NCBI RefSeq assembly: GCF_011682065.1
Contig: NZ_VUYU01000002.1
Location: forward strand, 1 to 64,000
Direction of reading: 5' to 3'
Length of the DNA stretch: 64,000 bases
Source of the DNA: Massilia rubra
GTDB taxonomy: Bacteria > Pseudomonadota > Gammaproteobacteria > Burkholderiales > Burkholderiaceae_D
In this document: positions 17,360 through 26,700 of the stretch, piece by piece
Numbering within the stretch: the first letter of the stretch is position 1
How the letters are laid out: each line of letters opens with the position of its first letter
Translations under genes and position numbers: made by a program
Notes under the pieces: generated by a model
What the model was told of the DNA's origin: nothing
The model's database searches: none
The model's input: only the letters and a program-made list of their open reading frames with translations

Positions 17360-18925
17360 TTAGGCGAGGCTGGTGTCGAGCCCCAGCACCCGCAAATGGC
17401 GGCGCAAGGCTTCGCTCGGCGTTTTCAGGCGCGAGGCGCAGCGGGCCAGGTCGCCGCCGTGGGCGCTCAGGGCGGCGTCGAGTTCCTCGCGCGGAATCAG
17501 GGCCGCCGGGCGGATCGCCGGATGCGCTTCGATCAGCTTGTACAGCGACGGGCGCGACAAGCCCAGTTGCTGGGCCGCGCCGCTGATCTGCCAGCCGTGT
17601 TCTTCCAGCGCGCCGAGCAGGTCGTCATTGCTGACCTCGGCCAGCTTGCGGCGCGGCGCGGCGTCCGCCGGCGCTTTCTGGCTGGCGCTGCGCGGTTGCG
17701 CGGCCGAGGCCGGGTAGCCCAGGCCGAGCGCGCGCGCCGGCGCCGGCGCATGCACGTATTGCGACAGCAGCGGCCGCTCGCCCGCCTGCAAGGCCATCAC
17801 CATCCTGCGCGCCACATTGGCCAACTGGCGGATATTGCCCGGCCAGTCATAATTGCACATCTCGGACACCAGCGCCGGCGGAAACGCCGCCAGCTCGGCG
17901 TTGTTCAACTCGCACCCCTTGAGCATATGCAGCAGCAGCACGCCGATATCCTCGCGCCGCTCGCGCAGGGTCGGCACCCGGATCACGAACGCCTCCATGC
18001 GGCGCAGCAAAGGCTGGTTGAAGCCGCGCGCGTCCAGGTCCTGGTCGGTGGCGGCGATCAGGCGCGCCGTGGTGCGCGCATCGGTGCTCGCGCCAAGCGG
18101 GCGATAGGAGCCCGTTTCCAGCACCCGCAGCAGCATCGGCTGCACCGAGGCCGGCGTGTCGCCCAATTCATCGAGAAACAGGGTGCCGCCATCGGCCTCG
18201 GCAAACAGGCCCTGGCGCGGCGCCTGCGCGCCCGTGTACGCGCCCTTGACCGCGCCGAACAGGTCGGCCGCGGCCAGCGACTCGCTCAGGGTCGCCATGT
18301 TGACCGCCACCAGCGGATTGGCGCTGCGCTTGCTGGCCTGGTGGATGGCGCGCGCGGCCACATCCTTGCCGGTGCCGGTTTCGCCGAGCAGCAGCACGGC
18401 CAGGTCGGTGCCCGCCACCTGGCGGATCAGCTCGCGTGTGGCGATCGCGCCACTACTCACGCCCAATAAGCCCGGAAACAGGTTAGGGCGCGGGAAACTC
18501 GTCATCCAGTGCAGGCACAGCAGCACATGGCCGCCCAGGCCCAGCACCACGCCGCCTTTGACTTCGTCGCGCGTAAAGCGGCGCGTGCCGCTCAGCACCG
18601 TGCCATTGACTTCGAGCGCCATGCGGCTGTCGGGTGCGGCCAGCTCGACGCTGTCGTCACTGGTGCGGCGCACCACCAGCGGCGCGCGCGCGATGGCGCG
18701 GTGGCCGAGTGCGATGCCGTCCTGGCCGGGACGGAAGAACAGCGGCGTATAGCGGCATACCTCGATCGTGCCTTCCTCGGCCGGGCCGATGAACTGCTCG
18801 CCGATGCGCTCCGTTTCCGGATGCCACAGGATGGTCAGGCCCAGCAAGGCACTTGTGATGCCATTTTTTTGCGAGAAAAGCTGCGTCGTCAACGTGTTAT
18901 CAACATCATTCACCGGGGTCTCCAT
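17360..18925 (-). CDS. Sigma-54-dependent activator with FHA-like N-terminal domain
   Basis: A 521-residue bacterial enhancer-binding protein. The N-terminal region (about 60-150) resembles an FHA phosphothreonine-binding domain. The AAA+ core has Walker A GETGTGKD (Lys187), the sigma-54 contact loop GAYTGA (Tyr for the usual Phe of GAFTGA) and Walker B TLFLDELGD. A C-terminal Fis-type helix-turn-helix (GAAQQLGLSRPSLYKLI) precedes a second, DNA-binding-like stretch. The ATG at 18925 is preferred over a TTG at 18949. It is divergent from a gene with a sigma-54 promoter and convergent with the kinase pair, so kinase-to-FHA signalling is a reasonable inference. Confidence 0.92.
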   Translation of the reverse strand: METPVNDVDNTLTTQLFSQKNGITSALLGLTILWHPETERIGEQFIGPAEEGTIEVCRYTPLFFRPGQDGIALGHRAIARAPLVVRRTSDDSVELAAPDSRMALEVNGTVLSGTRRFTRDEVKGGVVLGLGGHVLLCLHWMTSFPRPNLFPGLLGVSSGAIATRELIRQVAGTDLAVLLLGETGTGKDVAARAIHQASKRSANPLVAVNMATLSESLAAADLFGAVKGAYTGAQAPRQGLFAEADGGTLFLDELGDTPASVQPMLLRVLETGSYRPLGASTDARTTARLIAATDQDLDARGFNQPLLRRMEAFVIRVPTLRERREDIGVLLLHMLKGCELNNAELAAFPPALVSEMCNYDWPGNIRQLANVARRMVMALQAGERPLLSQYVHAPAPARALGLGYPASAAQPRSASQKAPADAAPRRKLAEVSNDDLLGALEEHGWQISGAAQQLGLSRPSLYKLIEAHPAIRPAALIPREELDAALSAHGGDLARCASRLKTPSEALRRHLRVLGLDTSLA

Positions 18926-18972
18926 GGTACCGCGTTTAGTATTTGCCAATTATAGAGCACGGACGACAATAG

Positions 18973-19100
18973 TTGACATGTAAAGAGCGGTCCGCTTACA
19001 CGTTTTTTACACGTCGCGTGTCAATGACACGTCAGCGGCTTACGCGTTACCTTTCCGCCAGACATGTAAATAGAAGCGCATTTACATGCTCGTTGACATG
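18973..19100. promoter_or_regulatory. Cluster of TTACAC/TGACA half-sites, probable activator-binding region
   Basis: Visible sites: TTGACATGTAAA (18973-18984), TTACACG (18996-19002 and 19007-19013), the 15-bp palindrome CGTGTCAATGACACG (19017-19031), the inverted pair CATGTAAAT (19063-19071) and ATTTACATG (19080-19088), and TTGACATG (19093-19100). They lie about 50-180 bp upstream of the -24 element, the usual place for enhancer sites of sigma-54 activators, between the activator gene and its presumed target. Confidence 0.7.
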
Positions 19101-19151
19101 TTTTCCCTAAAAACAAGCCTTTTCTGCATGATATTTCGGCACTTATCAGCA

Positions 19152-19167
19152 TGGCACGGTAGTTGCT
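19152..19167 (+). promoter_or_regulatory. Sigma-54 (-24/-12) promoter
   Basis: TGGCACG, four bases, TTGCT: an essentially perfect match to the RpoN consensus, with the GG and GC doublets at the required spacing. Transcription would start near 19178, about 50 bp before the ATG at 19230. Confidence 0.88.
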
Positions 19168-19229
19168 AAGTATCCATGGCGGCCTTGTTGGGTAGCAAGT
19201 AGTCAATCTGCCGGAGAGAGTTGGAAAAC

Positions 19230-20054
19230 ATGGGTATTGTGATCGAAAGTTATGCATTCGTTGGCGTGGCAACCCGGGCGACCGGGCCGACGGCACAGGT
19301 ATGGCTGCCGCCGGGTTTCACGCTCACCGGCGGCGGCGCCTACGACATGGGCCGCGGCACGTCGAACACACTGACGGCCTGCTACCCGACCCGCAACCAG
19401 TGCGGCGTCTACAACGGCTGGGCTGCGGCCGGACGCGACTTCGGCCTGGCCGACCCGGTGCCGCTGGCCGTGTACGCGGTCGGCATCCGCATCATCCGCG
19501 ACGGCGTGCCGGTCAAGATCGAGCAGCAAGTGTTTTCGGCCACCAGCGCGCTGATTTCGGACCCGGGCGTGAGCGTCAAGCTCGGCGCCGGCTGGATCGG
19601 CACCGGCGGCGGCGCCCAGGATAACTACGCCACCCCGATCAACGGCAATATGCTCACCGCCAGCTACCCGCTGATCGGCGCCGACGGCAATATCTGCGGC
19701 TGGAGCGCCTCCGGGCGCGAACACGACGCGCTCGACCAGGCCCGCGTGACCGCCTTTGTGATCGGCATCCGCACCGGGCCCGACGTGGCGCTCGCAGCGC
19801 GCATCGTCTCGAACACCAGCCTGCTGACCGGCTACCCGAGCGCGCTGGTGGCTGTCCCGCACGGCAATGCGGTGGTGGCCGGCGGCGGCGCCCTGGTCGG
19901 CGAGAGCGGGCGCAACACCATGCTGAGCGCCTCGTGCCCCATCATCAGCAGCCAGGACGGTCGCCTTACCGGCTGGTTCGCCGCCCGCAAAGTACAAAAA
20001 TCGGCCCCGCCGAGCGGCATTACCGCCTATGGAGTCTTGCTTGAAGCTGCGTGA
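19230..20054 (+). CDS. Hypothetical three-repeat GGGA/LTASYP protein
   Basis: A 274-residue protein without signal peptide or transmembrane helix. It consists of three homologous repeats of about 90 residues (roughly 1-90, 91-185, 186-274). Each contains a GGGA motif, then (L/M)(T/S)A(C/S)(Y/C)P, then a GW(A/S)A or GWFAA segment and a strand resembling ITAYxIGI. No catalytic motif is evident. The ATG at 19230 has GGAGAG at a proper distance; a TTG at 19221 is too close to it. It is placed directly under the sigma-54 promoter and is therefore the best candidate target of the divergent activator. Function unknown. Confidence 0.85.
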   Translation: MGIVIESYAFVGVATRATGPTAQVWLPPGFTLTGGGAYDMGRGTSNTLTACYPTRNQCGVYNGWAAAGRDFGLADPVPLAVYAVGIRIIRDGVPVKIEQQVFSATSALISDPGVSVKLGAGWIGTGGGAQDNYATPINGNMLTASYPLIGADGNICGWSASGREHDALDQARVTAFVIGIRTGPDVALAARIVSNTSLLTGYPSALVAVPHGNAVVAGGGALVGESGRNTMLSASCPIISSQDGRLTGWFAARKVQKSAPPSGITAYGVLLEAA

Positions 20055-20223
20055 CTGGATCCTGGTGCTGATGGCCGTGCTGGCGCTGGCGGCCGACCTG
20101 CCCGAGCGCGCAGCCATGGCCGGCAAGCAGCCCACAACCGCCCTGACAACCGGGCCCGCGCCAGCGCAGCCGGCCCCGGTACCTTATAACCTCGATCGAA
20201 CGAGGGATACCGCCAGACGATAG
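20041..20223 (+). CDS. Possible small exported or membrane-anchored peptide
   Basis: A 60-residue frame starting at a TTG (20041) with GGAG six bases upstream, overlapping the end of the three-repeat protein by 14 bp. The N-terminus, KLRDWILVLMAVLALAADL, looks like a signal or anchor helix, and the rest is Pro/Ala/Thr-rich. A terminator follows. It could be the second gene of the sigma-54 operon; an alternative ATG is at 20029. Confidence 0.4.
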   Translation: MKLRDWILVLMAVLALAADLPERAAMAGKQPTTALTTGPAPAQPAPVPYNLDRTRDTARR

Positions 20224-20271
20224 GCGGATGGCGTTCCACCACGCCCGCCGCCACCTATGTCGTCTTCTTTT

Positions 20272-20299
20272 AACGCGCACCAAGGTGCGCGTTTTTTTT
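20272..20299 (+). terminator. Intrinsic terminator of the sigma-54-controlled unit
   Basis: AACGCGCACC, loop AA, GGTGCGCGTT, then a run of T. This strong stem ends the transcript before the acetyltransferase gene. Confidence 0.9.
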
Positions 20300-20349
20300 C
20301 GCCTTGCCGGGCCGCCTATAATCGGGTTTTCACCACGACGGGAGCACGC

Positions 20350-20898
20350 ATGTTCACCATTCGCCTCGCACGCATGTCCGAAAAACCCCTGCTCGAGGCC
20401 TTGATTGCGCGCTCGGGGATCGGGCTGGCCGCCGGCTTTTACACGCCGCAGCAAGCCGCTGCCATCACGCGCGAGGTGTTCGGCGTGGACAGCGCCCTGG
20501 TCCAAGACGGCACCTATTTCGCCATCGAGGAAGATAGTACGGTGGTGGCCTGCGGCGGCTGGAGCCGGCGCGCCACCGACTTTGGCGGCGATGGCGCCAA
20601 GCATGGCAACGACCGCCTGCTCGATCCGGCCAGCGAGCCGGCCCGCATCCGCGCGTTTTTCGTCGATCCCGCGATGGCGCGGCGCGGGCTGGGCAGCATG
20701 CTGCTGCGGCACTGCATGGAGGCGGCCGCGCGGGCCGGCTTTGGTTCGCTGGAACTGGTCTCGACCCTGCCGGGCGAACCCTTGTACCTGGCGCACGGTT
20801 TCGTGGCGCTCGAACCGGTCGCGCTGTCGCTGGCCGATGGCGTGGTGGTGCGGCTGACCCGCATGGGACGCAGCCTGTCGCGCCAGCCTGGCGGCTGA
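20350..20898 (+). CDS. GNAT family N-acetyltransferase
   Basis: A 182-residue acetyltransferase of the Gcn5-related family, cytoplasmic. The acetyl-CoA binding segment IRAFFVDPAMARRGLGSML shows the RxxGxG/A-type loop, and a C-terminal YLAHGFVALEPV matches the end of the GNAT fold. The ATG at 20350 begins with the conserved FTIRLAR strand; earlier in-frame codons run through the terminator and are rejected. Substrate unknown. Confidence 0.85.
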   Translation: MFTIRLARMSEKPLLEALIARSGIGLAAGFYTPQQAAAITREVFGVDSALVQDGTYFAIEEDSTVVACGGWSRRATDFGGDGAKHGNDRLLDPASEPARIRAFFVDPAMARRGLGSMLLRHCMEAAARAGFGSLELVSTLPGEPLYLAHGFVALEPVALSLADGVVVRLTRMGRSLSRQPGG

Positions 20899-21031
20899 AA
20901 CGCCAGCACGCCGTCGGCAAGCGCTTGTTAGTGTGAACGTTGTGTAAATTCAACAACAATTCATCGCGTGCGCGCGCGCTGCTGCTATATTGTCGCTTCG
21001 AATAATTTTGTAATTAAATCAAGGTAAATCC

Positions 21032-21901
21032 ATGAACAAATTCGCCGCAGGTGTGGTGGTCGCGGCCACGCTGGCGTCACCGCTGCTGGCCCAGGCACAG
21101 GTGCGCGTTGACGCCAGCCTGAACAATTTCTCGTACACGCTGGTCGACTTGTTGCCCGACGATGGCATTGTCCCGTCGCTCAGCATCGTCGCGCCCGGCG
21201 GTTTTGCCGGCGGCTCCCGGATATATGGCAACCTCAGCCAGTATGGCGACACGGTGCCACAGTTGGACGACAGCCGTACACAATCGACAACCCGCTATAA
21301 CCGCGATATCACGGCGCGTGTCGACTCGCCTGCCGGCAAGGCAAGCGCCAGCGTAAGCGGTACTGATTTTGCTTCATTGCAATTGCGCACCACGGCCTCG
21401 ACCACCAGCACCACGGCTGGAACCCGGCAGACGAATGCGTACGCCAGTTCCAATATTGTCGAGTTTGTGCTCTCGCCGGGCACGCAGGTCTCGTTTTTCG
21501 CAGACTTCAACGGCAGCGCCTTGACCGCGCAGCCAAAAGGCAGCCGGTTTCGGGAAGATGCCGAGATCGAGGGTTCGTTTTCTTTAGTCGGCTATGTGCA
21601 GGACCGCGCGATTGGCGGTGACTCAAAATTGATCAGGGTGAAAGCGGCGAACGGCTATTACGACGCAAGTCCTCCAGCGACGATGTCTGCCCATGAGCGT
21701 TTCTCGCTGACGTTCGACAACAACTCGGCGTTTTCATCGAACCTGAATCTGAAGTTCGCCTTGAACGCGTCCGCGGACACCCAGTACTACAGCACGCTGC
21801 CACTGCCGGTACCTGAGCCGGCCACCACGGCCATGCTGCTTGCCGGACTGGGCCTGGTCGCGGGCGCAGCCCGTCGCCGCCGCAAGATCCAGGGCAACTA
21901 A
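21032..21901 (+). CDS. PEP-CTERM sorting domain protein, copy A
   Basis: A 289-residue exported protein. It has a signal peptide ending near AQA-QV, a beta-rich middle and a C-terminal PEP-CTERM signal (VPEPATTAMLLAGLGLVAG followed by ARRRRK), recognised by exosortase/archaeosortase systems for delivery to the surface. About 25 bp later follows a paralogue with the same opening after the signal peptide (LNNFSYTLVDLLPDDGI). The exosortase is not in this window. Confidence 0.9.
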   Translation: MNKFAAGVVVAATLASPLLAQAQVRVDASLNNFSYTLVDLLPDDGIVPSLSIVAPGGFAGGSRIYGNLSQYGDTVPQLDDSRTQSTTRYNRDITARVDSPAGKASASVSGTDFASLQLRTTASTTSTTAGTRQTNAYASSNIVEFVLSPGTQVSFFADFNGSALTAQPKGSRFREDAEIEGSFSLVGYVQDRAIGGDSKLIRVKAANGYYDASPPATMSAHERFSLTFDNNSAFSSNLNLKFALNASADTQYYSTLPLPVPEPATTAMLLAGLGLVAGAARRRRKIQGN

Positions 21902-21925
21902 ATCATTATTCAACTCAGGAATTTT

Positions 21926-22783
21926 ATGAAGACAATCGTTACCACGCTGGTACTGGGCGCAACGCTCGCCGTGCCGCTGTCGGCCAGCGCGCAAGTGAGC
22001 GCGCAAGGCACATTGAACAATTTTTCGTACTCGCTGGTGGATTTGCTGCCGAACGACGGCATCGCGCCGTCGCTCTCGATCGTCAAGCCGCTCTATCCCG
22101 AGCAGCCCGGCACGCGCGCGATCGGCTATATCAGCGAGAGCGGATTACGCCAAACGGCCGAGACCAGCGAAGACAAGTCGCGCGTGCTGTACAGCCGCAA
22201 TCTCGATGCCAGCATGTCCGTCGCCCAGGGTGCCGTGGTCTCGACCGTCGGCGGAACAAATTTCCAGACCCTGGCCTTGGGTACGGCCGCCTCAACCAAG
22301 AACGGCGCCGGCTATGACCGCAGGGCGTTCGCGTCGAATTACGTGATGATCGAAGAATTCGTCCTCGCGCCCGGTACGCAGGTCAGGTTCTTTGCCGACG
22401 CCAGTGGCAGCGTCTCAAAATCATTGCCAAACACAAGTACCCTGAAGGAAAGTTCGACATTCACGGCCTCGATGAGCTTCCCTGAATTCAGCGCCAACGG
22501 CTACCCGGATTTCGTTTCGGAGTTCAGCTTGAGAGCGCCGTCCTGGAGCGCCGACCCGAACTCGCCGTACTCGGAGTCGGCAAGCGAGCGCTTGTCGATC
22601 ATGTTCCAGAACACGCGGGCAACGTCGGTGAACCTGAAGGTGTTGCTCACCTTGTGGTCCGAAGCGAATTCGCTCGATACGTCGCCGGTGGCCAGTCCGG
22701 TGCCGGAGCCGGCGACCTATGGCATGCTCATTGCCGGCTTGGCGCTGGTGGCCGGGATGGCGCGCCGCAAGCGGCCTGCCTGA
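21926..22783 (+). CDS. PEP-CTERM sorting domain protein, copy B
   Basis: A 285-residue paralogue of the preceding gene: signal peptide ending near ASA-QV, shared LNNFSYSLVDLLPNDGI block, shared (E)FVLxPGTQVxFFAD block, and C-terminal VPEPATYGMLIAGLALVAG plus RRKRP. The two copies arose by tandem duplication and have since diverged strongly in the middle. They are probably one operon. Biological role (often biofilm or exopolysaccharide-associated in PEP-CTERM families) is inferred only. Confidence 0.9.
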   Translation: MKTIVTTLVLGATLAVPLSASAQVSAQGTLNNFSYSLVDLLPNDGIAPSLSIVKPLYPEQPGTRAIGYISESGLRQTAETSEDKSRVLYSRNLDASMSVAQGAVVSTVGGTNFQTLALGTAASTKNGAGYDRRAFASNYVMIEEFVLAPGTQVRFFADASGSVSKSLPNTSTLKESSTFTASMSFPEFSANGYPDFVSEFSLRAPSWSADPNSPYSESASERLSIMFQNTRATSVNLKVLLTLWSEANSLDTSPVASPVPEPATYGMLIAGLALVAGMARRKRPA

Positions 22784-22793
22784 GTGGTGTTTG

Positions 22794-22815
22794 CATGCGG
22801 GCGTGCGCCCGCATG
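22794..22815. terminator. Hairpin between convergent PEP-CTERM and serB genes
   Basis: CATGCGGGCG and its exact complement CGCCCGCATG form a near-perfect stem. There is no T run, so termination is possible but not certain. Confidence 0.5.
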
Positions 22816-22848
22816 GCTCGATGAACGCATCCGCGCTACGCGACCCGC

Positions 22849-23700
22849 TTACGCGAGGATGTTGAGCAAGCCGTCCAGGCCCGAGTAAGTCAGCGCCACA
22901 TCGGCCTGGGCACGCACCACCGGTTTGGCGCGAAACGCCACCGACAGGCCCGCAATGCTCATCATGGCGAGGTCATTGGCGCCGTCGCCCATCACGATCG
23001 CCTGCGCCGGGTCGATGCCGATATCGACGCACACGCGCTCCACCGTGCGCTTCTTTTCGTCGGCGTCGACAATCCCGCCCAGCACGCGGCCGGTCAGTTT
23101 GCCGTCCACGATCTCCAGCACGTTCGCATGCGTGTAATCGAGCCCCAGGCGCGCCTTGAGGCGTTCGGTAAAGAAGGTGAATCCGCCCGACACCAGCAAG
23201 GTTTTCAGGCCGGCCGCGCGCAGCGCCGCCAGCATCGCTTCGCCGCCCATCGAGATGGCCAGCCGCTCCGTGTACACGCGTTCGAGCGCCGCCGCCTCCA
23301 GCCCCGCCAGCAGCGCCACGCGCCGGGTCAGGCTTTCGGCAAATTCGAGCTCGCCGCGCATGGCTGCCTCGGTAATTGCCGCCACCTGCGGTTTCAGGCC
23401 CTGCATGTCGGCGATTTCGTCGATGCATTCGATGGTGATCAGGGTCGAGTCCATGTCCATCGCCACCAGCTTGAAGTCGGCCAGCACGCGGCCGGGCGCG
23501 ATGAAGGTGGCGTCGATGCGCGCCGCCTCGGCGGCGACACCGATGGTCTGCTTGAGCACATCGGAAAATTCGATGCCTTCACAGCGGATGGCGCGTGCGC
23601 CCAGCTCCGTCACGCGCGCCGGATTGGCCAGCGCGCCGATGCGGCGCAAGGTGTCGATGGTTGTCTCGGGGCCTTGCAGCACCAGGTTCATGGTCGTCAT
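22849..23700 (-). CDS. serB: Phosphoserine phosphatase SerB
   Basis: HAD-family phosphatase for the last step of serine synthesis. Motif I MDMDSTLI holds the nucleophile Asp; motif II lies in LLVSGGFTFF and motif III in MGDGANDLAMM. An N-terminal ~75-residue ACT-like domain precedes the catalytic core. The 283-residue length is usual. It starts 7 bp after mfd and is probably co-transcribed with it. Confidence 0.95.
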   Translation of the reverse strand: MTTMNLVLQGPETTIDTLRRIGALANPARVTELGARAIRCEGIEFSDVLKQTIGVAAEAARIDATFIAPGRVLADFKLVAMDMDSTLITIECIDEIADMQGLKPQVAAITEAAMRGELEFAESLTRRVALLAGLEAAALERVYTERLAISMGGEAMLAALRAAGLKTLLVSGGFTFFTERLKARLGLDYTHANVLEIVDGKLTGRVLGGIVDADEKKRTVERVCVDIGIDPAQAIVMGDGANDLAMMSIAGLSVAFRAKPVVRAQADVALTYSGLDGLLNILA

Positions 23701-23707
23701 GTTCGTT

Positions 23708-26700
23708 TTACGCTAACAGTTGTTTGATCGTTTGCTTGAGCTGCGTGACCCGCGCCGCCAGGTCGGGCATGCTGGCGGTGATTTTCAGCTTGTCCTGGCC
23801 GGCCAGCTTGATGTGCCGGTTTTTCTGGATCAGGGTGATGATGCGCATCGAGTCGATCGGCGGGTTGACCATGAACTGCAGGCTGGCCGCTTCGCCATGC
23901 GCATCGATCTTGATGATGCCGACCGTCTTGGCCGCGATGCGCAGGCGGTGCGTTTCGATCAGGGCCTTGACCGGGTCGGGCAGCTTGCCGAAGCGGTCGA
24001 TCAACTCTTCCTGCATGTCGTCGATCTTCTCTTGCGCGCTGCAGTTGGCCAGGCGCTTGTAGATCGACAGGCGCTCGTGCACGTCGCCGCAGAAGTCGGC
24101 CGGCAGCAGCGCCGGAACGTGCAGGTTGATTTCGGTGGTGGTGGCCAGCGGCGCGGCCAGGTCGGGTTCCTTGCCGGCCTTGAGCGAGCGTACCGCTTCG
24201 TTGAGCATGTCCGAATACAGCTGGAAGCCGATCTCCAGCATCTCGCCCGACTGGTTCTCGCCCAGCACTTCGCCGGCGCCGCGAATTTCCAGGTCGTGCA
24301 TCGCCAGAAAGAAGCCGCTGCCCAGTTCTTCCATCTGCTGGATCGCGTCCAGGCGGCGCTGCGCTTGCTTGGTCAGGCTGCTCACGTCCGTCACCAGCAG
24401 GTAGGCGTACGCCTGGTGGTGCGAACGGCCGACGCGCCCGCGCAACTGGTGCAGCTGCGCCAGGCCAAACTTGTCGGCCCGGTGCATGATGATGGTGTTC
24501 GCGGTCGGCACGTCGATGCCGGTTTCGATAATCGTCGTGCACAGCAAAATGTTATAGCGCTGCGCCACGAAGTCGCGCATGACTTTTTCCAGGTCGCGCT
24601 CGTGCATCTGGCCGTGGGCCACGCCGATGCGCGCTTCCGGCAGCAGCTCGGTGAGCATGGCCATGCGGTTCTGGATGGTCTCGACTTCATTATGCAAAAA
24701 GTAGATCTGGCCGCCGCGTTTGAGTTCGCGCAGGCACGCTTCGCGGATGACCGAGCCGTCTTCTCCGCGCACGAAGGTCTTGATCGCCAGGCGCTTTTGC
24801 GGGGCGGTGGCGATGATCGAAAAGTCGCGCAAGCCTTCCAGCGCCATGCCGAGCGTGCGCGGGATGGGGGTGGCGGTGAGCGTGAGCACGTCGACTTCGG
24901 CGCGCAGGGCTTTGAGCGCTTCTTTCTGGCGCACGCCGAAACGGTGTTCTTCGTCGATGATCACCAGGCCCAGGCGGGTGAACTGCACGTCCGGCGAGAG
25001 CAGCTTGTGGGTGCCGATCACGATGTCGAGCGTGCCGTCGGCCATGCCCTTGATGGCGTTGTTGATTTCTTTGCCGGTCCGGAAGCGCGACAGCTCGGCG
25101 ATGCGCACCGGCCAGTCGGCAAAGCGGTCGGCGAAGGTTTGCGCGTGCTGTTCGGCCAACAAGGTGGTCGGCGCCAGGATCGCCACCTGCTTGCCGCCCA
25201 TGACCGCGATGAAGGCCGCGCGCAGCGCCACTTCGGTCTTGCCGAAACCGACGTCGCCGCACACCAGGCGGTCCATCGGTTTGCCGGCGGTCATATCCTT
25301 GATGACGTTGTTGATCGCCTCGGCCTGGTCGGGCGTTTCTTCGAAGCCGAAGCTGTCGGCGAAGTTCTGGTAGTCGTGCGCCGAGTATTCGAAGGAGTGG
25401 CCCTTGCGCAGCGCGCGCCGCGCGTACAGGTTAAGCAGTTCGGCGGCGGTGTCGCGCACCTGTTCGGCCGCCTTGCGCTTGGCTTTGTCCCAGGCGCCCG
25501 AGCCGAGCGAGTGCAGCGGCGCGTCTTCGGGCGAGGCGCCCGAGTAGCGCGAGATCACGTGCAATTGCGACACCGGCACGTACAGCTTGGCGTCCTTGGC
25601 GTAATCGAGATGCAGGAATTCGGTCTCGCCTTCGCCCAGGTCCATGCTGGTCAGGCCCATGTAGCGCCCGATGCCGTGGTTGATGTGGACCACCGGGTCG
25701 CCGATTTTCAGCTCCGACAGGTCGCGCACCATCGACTCGACCTGGGTCACGCCTTCCTGCTTCTTCTTGCCGGCGCGCCGGCCCGAACCCGCATACAGCT
25801 CGGTCTCGGTGATGAAAATCAGCTTGCCGGCGCCCGCCTCGGACAATTCGAAACCCGCCTGCAGGGGCGCCACGCCCAGCGCGAGGCGGGCGTCGGACTG
25901 CACGAAGCCGGCGAAGCCTTCGACCGGCACCAGCGCCAGGCTGTATTCGTTGAAGTACTGTTGCAGCGTTTCGCGCCGGCCGTTCGATTCGGCGCAGATC
26001 ATCACGCGCTTGTCATTCTGCAGCAGGTAGGCGCGCAGGTTGATCAGCGGGTCCTCGACGCGGCGGTTGACGGCCACGTTCGGAATCGGCGCCGACAGCT
26101 CGGACGGCTCCAGGTCGGCGTCTTTGGTCACGACCCAGCGGCCGTATGCTTTGGCCAGCGTGAAGAAGTTCTCGTCGCTGAGGAACAGTTCATCGGGCGT
26201 CAGGATCGGGCGGTCGCGGTCGGCCTTGAGGAAGCGGTAGCGCGATTCGGTGTCGAGCCAGAAGCGCTTGATGGCGCCGTCGATGTCGCCCACCAGCGCC
26301 AGGCTGGCTTTTTCGGGCAGGTAGTCGAACAGGGTCGCGGTGTGCTCGAAGAACAGCGGCAGGTAGTATTCGATACCGGCCGAGGCGATGCCGCTGCTGA
26401 CATCCTTGTACACCACCGAACGCGATGGATCGCCCTCGAAACGTTCGCGCCAGCGGCTGCGGAAGGTGGTGCGGGCCGCTTCGTCCATCGGGAACTCGCG
26501 CCCCGGCAGCAGGCGCACTTCGCGCACCGGGTAGAGCGAGCGCTGGGTGTCGGCGTCGAAGGTGCGGATGGTTTCGATTTCGTCGCCGAACAGGTCGAGC
26601 CGGTAGGGCAGGGCCGAACCCATCGGGAACAGGTCGATCAGGCCCCCGCGCACCGAGTATTCGCCGGGCGACATCACCTGCGAATTGTGGGTGTAGCCGG

